DNA from: DAOUGC01 sp034429695 | GTDB taxonomy: Bacteria > Chloroflexota > Anaerolineae > Anaerolineales > Anaerolineaceae | Assembly: GCA_034429695.1 (NCBI GenBank) | Contig: DAOUGC010000009.1 | Location: 1 to 11,499, forward strand | DNA: 11,499 nt | Reading direction: 5' to 3' | In this document: positions 7,779 through 11,499 of the stretch, piece by piece | Layout of the letters: the number at the start of each line of letters is the position of its first letter | Position numbering within the stretch: the first letter of the stretch is position 1 | The notes under the pieces: generated by a model | Database searches by the model: none | What the model saw: the letters and a program-made list of their open reading frames with translations, nothing else | Told to the model about the DNA's origin: nothing | Program-made: the position numbers and the translations under genes

Positions 7779-7844
7779 GTGCCACAGCCGGTTTTTGGCT
7801 TGCGGGTTGCCGGTTGCCCTCAGGCACTTTTGCCTTTTCCACAC
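7760..7844. repeat. Long imperfect inverted repeat between divergent promoters
   Basis: GTGTGGA (7760-7766) pairs with TCCACAC (7838-7844). GGCA (7768-7771) pairs with TGCC (7831-7834), and AAGTGCC (7777-7783) with GGCACTT (7823-7829). AGCCGG (7786-7791) pairs with CCGGTT (7810-7815), with one wobble. A tandem GGTTGCC x2 (7805-7818) sits in the inner part. The repeat overlaps the -35 of the leftward promoter and ends 2 bp before the -35 of the rightward one. It could be a regulatory hairpin, operator-bearing DNA or a degenerate small repeat element; sequence does not decide. Confidence 0.6.
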
Positions 7845-7846
7845 TC

Positions 7847-7875
7847 TTGAGCCAGTCTTCCAAATGGTTTATGAT
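7847..7875 (+). promoter_or_regulatory. Sigma-70-type promoter for the GNAT gene
   Basis: TTGAGC (7847-7852) and TATGAT (7870-7875) are 17 bp apart. The predicted start is near 7882, about 20 nt before the preferred ATG at 7903. The upstream in-frame ATG at 7864 would lie within the promoter and so is excluded. Confidence 0.6.
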
Positions 7876-7902
7876 GGGGATATGGGTGGAGAGGACGGTG
7901 GC

Positions 7903-8484
7903 ATGAAGCAGTTTGTGATCGAGCACCTGGACCGGGCGGCGATCGAAAGGGAGTGGGACGCCATTTTGACGGTCTATCGCCGCGCGTTTGGCGAAGCCCC
8001 CTATCACCGCAGCGAGTTGCACGTGATCGATTTTGCCTCATCCCTGCAGCGCCAGTACGAGCGCGACGGATTTCGCTTCAGGGTGGCCCGCTGGAGTGAG
8101 AACGGCCTGATCGCAGGCATGGCTTACGGTTACACCTGCCTGCCGGGGCAGTGGTGGTTTGAGACCATTGCCAGGCGCGCCGATCCGCAACTGGTGGAGG
8201 ATTGGCTCAAGGGTTCATTTGAACTGGTGGAATTTGCCGTGCTGCCGCAATATCAACAGCGCGGCATGGGCAGCGCGCTGCATGACAGCATACTGGCCGG
8301 CTTGCCGCACCGCAGGGCAGTGCTTTCCACCATGCAGGCTGACACGCCAGCCTACCGCATGTATTGCAAGCGCGGCTGGTTCAATCTGATCGATTCGTTC
8401 AGCTTTCCAGGGGTCAACAAGAATTACCGCATCATGGGCAGGGAACTGAGACCCTCAGGTTCGCAGCACCCGGCACATTTATAA
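7903..8484 (+). CDS. GNAT-family N-acetyltransferase
   Basis: A cytoplasmic protein of 193 residues that probably transfers an acetyl group from acetyl-CoA to an unknown amine. The acetyl-CoA-binding motif A is clear: a hydrophobic strand (ELVEFAVLP) followed by QQRGMG (Q118-x-x-G121-x-G123) and the start of a helix. A later AYRMYCKRGW matches the usual GNAT 'Y-x-x-x-G-F/W' segment. ATG 7903 is preferred: GAGAGG sits 8 nt upstream and the N-terminus fits a normal domain start. ATG 7882 coincides with the predicted transcription start and would need leaderless translation, adding seven residues. The gene stands alone on its strand, divergent from the membrane pair and convergent with the PHP gene. 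Confidence 0.88.
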   Translation: MKQFVIEHLDRAAIEREWDAILTVYRRAFGEAPYHRSELHVIDFASSLQRQYERDGFRFRVARWSENGLIAGMAYGYTCLPGQWWFETIARRADPQLVEDWLKGSFELVEFAVLPQYQQRGMGSALHDSILAGLPHRRAVLSTMQADTPAYRMYCKRGWFNLIDSFSFPGVNKNYRIMGRELRPSGSQHPAHL

Positions 8485-8531
8485 GCATTGCCCGGTATTC
8501 CGCTGGTATGCCGGCCGGTATAAACCCCTGG

Positions 8532-9380
8532 TCAGACACCCGCCGCCTCCCGCAGGCGGACCAGCATTTCATCCGTCACCGGCATGCTGCCGAGTGTTCT
8601 GTTTCCACTCCAGCCGTGCTCGTCCGAGCCGCCGGTTACCAGCAGACCCAGGCGGGCAGCCAGCCCGCCAAAATAGTCACGGGCTGCGTCGTCCAACCTC
8701 GGATGGAAGACCTCCAGCCCCTGCAACCCGGCGTCCATCAGCAACCGGAGCTGCTTTCCTGTGAACAATTGGCCCCCCCAGCGGCTTTCGGTGGGATGCG
8801 CCAGTACCGCCACACCTCCACTGGCGCGGATGGTTGCGATTGCATCGGTGATCAGCGTTCCGCACGGATAAAGTTCCCGCTGGACAATCGCGTCAGATAC
8901 GCGCGCGCCATCACGCCAGTGATCTTTGCCCAGTTTGCGCGCAACCGCGCCTGCCAGCGCCAGATACCCCGCCTGACGGGGATTCTCAGCCTGCACATCT
9001 GCCAGGGTCACCGCCATTCCGGCTGCGGTCAGCCGCTGGCAGGCGGCTTCCACCCGTTCGGCCAGGTTTGCCTGGGCGGCGCGTTCGAACTGCTGCATGA
9101 CAGGGCTGGTCGGATCGACAAAATATCCAAGCACATCAATATCGGGGGTATCGGGCTGCTCGAGTGCAGGGTCCCAGCGGGTGGTGCATTCAATGGCAGG
9201 TATCAGCTCAACGCCTGTCTGATCAGCCAGATGTGCGACCGACCGATAGCCGTCCATGGAATCATGATCGGTGATTGCCAGACAGTCAAGACCGATTTGT
9301 GCGGCATACTGCACCAGTTCTGCCGGTGAAAATGCCCCGTCTGAATAATTGGAATGACAATGCAGTTCGATATGAGCCAC
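8532..9380 (-). CDS. PHP-domain phosphoesterase (TrpH/YciV-like)
   Basis: A metal-dependent hydrolase of 282 residues, close to the family's usual length. PHP signatures are all present: H7-C-H9 with D14 (HCHSNYSDG), TDHD (D38, H39), the Glu of IPAIECTT (E64), VAVLAHPTE, GLEVFHP and GGSDEHG near the end. A segment of about 100 residues lies between E64 and the AHP motif, as in the TrpH group. Known members remove phosphate from 3',5'-bisphosphate nucleotides or trim RNA 5' ends (RNase AM); which applies here is unknown. No polymerase domain is attached. The start is GTG 9380, with AAGGA about 6 nt upstream and the first metal-binding His at residue 7. A possible -10, TACAAT, is at 9457-9452 on this strand, without a clear -35. 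The gene is monocistronic. Confidence 0.93.
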   Translation of the reverse strand: MAHIELHCHSNYSDGAFSPAELVQYAAQIGLDCLAITDHDSMDGYRSVAHLADQTGVELIPAIECTTRWDPALEQPDTPDIDVLGYFVDPTSPVMQQFERAAQANLAERVEAACQRLTAAGMAVTLADVQAENPRQAGYLALAGAVARKLGKDHWRDGARVSDAIVQRELYPCGTLITDAIATIRASGGVAVLAHPTESRWGGQLFTGKQLRLLMDAGLQGLEVFHPRLDDAARDYFGGLAARLGLLVTGGSDEHGWSGNRTLGSMPVTDEMLVRLREAAGV

Positions 9381-9495
9381 GCTCGTTCCTTCCCGCAGGT
9401 GAAGTCATGGAACCGTAAAGGTTTTTTTTCGTATATTAAATGACGCTTCAAATTGTACCTGCATTACCGCACCCTGCGCATGGTTTTTGCGCGTA

Positions 9496-9524
9496 TGAAC
9501 ATTGAGCCAGCAGGATGATATAAT
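9496..9524 (+). promoter_or_regulatory. Sigma-70-type promoter for the DUF1232-dehydrogenase pair
   Basis: A perfect TATAAT (9519-9524) is preceded, with 17-bp spacing, by TGAACA (9496-9501), a 4/6 match to the -35 consensus. The start point near 9531 puts the GGAGG (9532-9536) at the very 5' end of the mRNA, so the leader is only about 12 nt. Confidence 0.6.
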
Positions 9525-9542
9525 ATAGCATGGAGGTACACA

Positions 9543-9926
9543 ATGTCCGATAATGTTCGCCGGGAAATCACGCCAGAGCGGCGCGGTTTCTTACAGGAAC
9601 TTGGTTTTCAACTCAAGCTGATTGCCCGTTTAATGGCCGATCCGCGCGTAAGCCCATTTTTAAAGATCATACCGGTGGGAACCCTGGTGTACTGGCTGGT
9701 TCCCACCGATCTGTTGCCCATTATTCCCCTCGACGATGCAGCTTTGATTTTTGGCGGCCTGTATCTGTTTGTGGAAATGTGCCCCGATGAAGTGGTGCAG
9801 GAACATCGTCAGGCCATACAGCGTGCAGCCGCCGGGAATGTGGAAGAGACGCCAGCCGCCCCGCCTGAGGAAGTGGTGGATGGAGAGTATACCGAGCTGG
9901 GTGAGAATCAGGAGCCCATGCCGTAA
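9543..9926 (+). CDS. DUF1232 (YkvA-like) small membrane protein
   Basis: 127 residues. The core PTDLLPIIPLDDAALIFGGLYLF (about 58-80) matches the DUF1232 pattern, in which two hydrophobic stretches flank a D-L-P...D-D-A segment. The hydrophobic pieces at about 42-54 and 67-79 are probably membrane-associated. The C-terminal third is a Pro/Glu-rich, acidic and probably disordered tail. The biochemical role of the family is not established. ATG 9543 has GGAGG 6 nt upstream. The sugar dehydrogenase-like gene begins 30 nt after its stop with its own strong SD, so the two are probably co-transcribed. Confidence 0.88.
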   Translation: MSDNVRREITPERRGFLQELGFQLKLIARLMADPRVSPFLKIIPVGTLVYWLVPTDLLPIIPLDDAALIFGGLYLFVEMCPDEVVQEHRQAIQRAAAGNVEETPAAPPEEVVDGEYTELGENQEPMP

Positions 9927-9956
9927 AGGTAAGTTTGAATTTAGGGAGGAAATTGA

Positions 9957-11336
9957 GTGAAAAACAATCGTAATCAGGCCCACCTGCCCCGGATGGGCAT
10001 ATACCCCCTGTTGTTGATCGCCAGTCTGTTGCTGACAGCCTGTGGCGGTGGGATGCAGCCGGGAGAGACCCCCATTTCAATGGAACTGACCCAACCCGCC
10101 GGTGATGCCAGCCCCTTGCCGCTGGAGGAAACCCCGGTTGAAACCGACAGCGGGAGCACGGACACCCCGCCCACAACCGAAGAGACCCCAACCGATGCAG
10201 CCGCCGCCCCCACGGATACGCAGGCAGCGGGTGACGGCGGCGGCGAATTTGCCCCCGACGCAACCAACTTCCCTGACCCTGCGGGCTATCAGTGGGTGGC
10301 GCTGGTCTCAGGATTGCAGCGCCCGGTGGGGCTTACCTTTGCGCCGGATGGGCGCAACCGCCTGTTTGTGATCGAGCAGCCCGGCCGGATTCGCATCATT
10401 CAGGATGGAGTATTGCTGGAGACGCCGTTCCTGGATATTACCGACCGGGTTAACGACAGTGGCAACGAGCAGGGCTTGCTGGGTCTGGCGTTTCACCCCA
10501 CCTTTCCGGACCAAAATGTCTTTTACGTCAATTACACCGGCGACGGCGGGACCACGTATGTTTCACGCTTTAGCGTCAGTGAGGATGTAAATATTGCCAT
10601 GCCAGACAGCGAGGAGGTGATCCTGACCCAGGAGCAACCATTCCCCAATCACAACGGGGGTGGGGTGGTGTTTGGGCCGGATGGCTATCTGTACCTCTCG
10701 CTTGGTGATGGCGGCAGCGGCGGTGATCCGCAGGGCAACGCGCAAAACACCCAGACCCTGCTGGGCAAATTGCTGCGCATTGATGTGAACAGTGGGGATA
10801 CCTACACCATTCCGGCAGATAATCCGTTTGCCAATGGCGGCGGAAGAGCGGAGATCTGGGCGTACGGGTTGCGCAACCCGTGGCGTTTCTCCTTTGACCG
10901 CAAGACCAGCGACATATTCATTGCCGATGTGGGCCAGAATCAGTGGGAGGAGATTGATATTGCCCCGGCCGGTGTGGGGGGACTGAATTTTGGTTGGGAT
11001 TATCGTGAGGGCATGCACGAGTTCGAAGGCACTCCACCGGCTGACCTGACCCTGACCGACCCGGTACACGAGTACGGGCGCGAAGCCGGTTGCAGCGTGA
11101 CCGGCGGTCACGTTTATCGCGGTCAGGCGCTGCCCGAGTGGAACGGAGTATATTTCTTTGGCGACTTCTGCACGGGTTTTGTGTTTGGCTTGATCCCCAT
11201 GGACGGACAGCCAGCCATGGTCATGCCGCTATGGCAGACCGGGGCGGGCATCTCTTCGTTTGGCGAGGATGCGGCTGGTGAGATCTACCTGCTGGATATT
11301 AACGCGGGTGAGGTATTGATGCTGCAAAAGCCGTGA
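9957..11336 (+). CDS. PQQ-dependent sugar dehydrogenase-like lipoprotein (GSDH/YliI family)
   Basis: 459 residues. A lipoprotein signal ends in LTAC with Cys29 as the predicted lipidated residue, so the protein should sit on the outer face of the cytoplasmic membrane. Residues about 30-105 are a Thr/Pro/Glu-rich linker. The rest is a beta-propeller of the soluble glucose/aldose dehydrogenase family: GLQRPVGLTFAPDG and GRIRII, then NHNGGGVVFGPDGYLYLSLGDGG, with H232 matching the family's catalytic His. GLRNPWRFSFD follows, with R306 at the PQQ-contact position, then VGQNQWEEID. C379 and C405 lie in the late AGCSVTGG and FGDFC segments and may form a disulfide. No haem-binding CxxCH is present, so an electron acceptor must be separate. 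Sugar substrate is unknown. Start GTG 9957 has GGAGG 7 nt upstream. Confidence 0.9.
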   Translation: MKNNRNQAHLPRMGIYPLLLIASLLLTACGGGMQPGETPISMELTQPAGDASPLPLEETPVETDSGSTDTPPTTEETPTDAAAAPTDTQAAGDGGGEFAPDATNFPDPAGYQWVALVSGLQRPVGLTFAPDGRNRLFVIEQPGRIRIIQDGVLLETPFLDITDRVNDSGNEQGLLGLAFHPTFPDQNVFYVNYTGDGGTTYVSRFSVSEDVNIAMPDSEEVILTQEQPFPNHNGGGVVFGPDGYLYLSLGDGGSGGDPQGNAQNTQTLLGKLLRIDVNSGDTYTIPADNPFANGGGRAEIWAYGLRNPWRFSFDRKTSDIFIADVGQNQWEEIDIAPAGVGGLNFGWDYREGMHEFEGTPPADLTLTDPVHEYGREAGCSVTGGHVYRGQALPEWNGVYFFGDFCTGFVFGLIPMDGQPAMVMPLWQTGAGISSFGEDAAGEIYLLDINAGEVLMLQKP

Positions 11337-11499
11337 AATATCGGGTTACTTTTGGCAGAAAAGGTGCATAATTAACATAACGATCAGGTGCCCTTTGGAA
11401 CCCCTGTCATAGCCATTTGTCAGACGATTCCATGACGCATTTCACTATGCCGGAGAGAAGCGAAAGAGTATATTACAAATCAGACAGCATAAGTTGTCT
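11337..11499. other. Right-edge region without a supported gene
   Basis: 163 bases, AT-richer than the genes. I see no clear terminator for the dehydrogenase gene; CTTTT/AAAAG near 11350 is only a 5-bp match. An in-frame open stretch from ATG 11432 runs to the window edge but has no SD and is too short to judge. Confidence 0.4.

Noticed and set aside
8492..8514. Hairpin CCGGTAT/ATGCCGG between the convergent GNAT and PHP genes
   Set aside because: A 7-bp stem with one wobble and no T-tract on either side; not a convincing terminator.
9411..9429. AACC-GTAAA-GGTT followed by eight T, like a mini terminator on the + strand
   Set aside because: The stem has only 4 bp and no + strand gene lies upstream of it; it sits in the 5' region of the PHP gene on the other strand.
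7847..9510. The 9-mer TTGAGCCAG occurs before two + strand genes (7847-7855 and 9502-9510)
   Set aside because: Its distance to the -10 box differs (17 versus 11 bp), so it is not a shared promoter element; two copies of a 9-mer can be chance.
11432..11499. Start of a gene running off the right edge (ATG at 11432 or 11447)
   Set aside because: No SD, no promoter with proper spacing (TATATT at 11469 has no -35), and only 22 codons are visible.

Overview
The window reads as a stretch of ordinary bacterial chromosome. It has high-GC coding DNA, Shine-Dalgarno (SD) sequences of the AGGAGG type before most genes, sigma-70-like promoters and tightly packed short operons. I see no phage, transposon, CRISPR, tRNA or rRNA signal. 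The host is probably a Gram-positive-type or Chloroflexota-like (Anaerolineae-like) environmental bacterium. That guess rests only on the gene mix and the Thr/Pro/Glu-rich lipoprotein, so it is weak.

Left third (1-3480): one large membrane-bound c-di-GMP enzyme (Cache-HAMP-PAS-PAS-GGDEF-EAL) on the + strand, read from a near-consensus promoter at 27-55. It ends at a strong hairpin terminator that it shares with the convergent gene on its right. Centre-left (3499-5948, - strand): a sugar-1-phosphate nucleotidyltransferase, a 70-residue protein of unknown role starting in an ATGA overlap with it, and a class I/II PLP aminotransferase. These look like one operon. Centre (6152-7729, - strand): an unrecognised polytopic membrane protein followed by a PAP2-family lipid phosphatase, also operon-like.

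Right third: a GNAT acetyltransferase (+) divergent from the membrane pair; a PHP-domain phosphoesterase (-) convergent to it; then, divergent again, a DUF1232 small membrane protein and a PQQ-dependent sugar dehydrogenase-like lipoprotein (+), probably co-transcribed. The last 163 bases hold no supported gene.

The genes do not form one obvious pathway. Nucleotide-sugar synthesis and lipid-phosphate hydrolysis lie next to each other and could both serve the cell envelope, but that is inference. The most unusual non-coding element is a long imperfect inverted repeat (7760-7844) between two divergent promoters. I did not find convincing evidence for a new multi-gene system.
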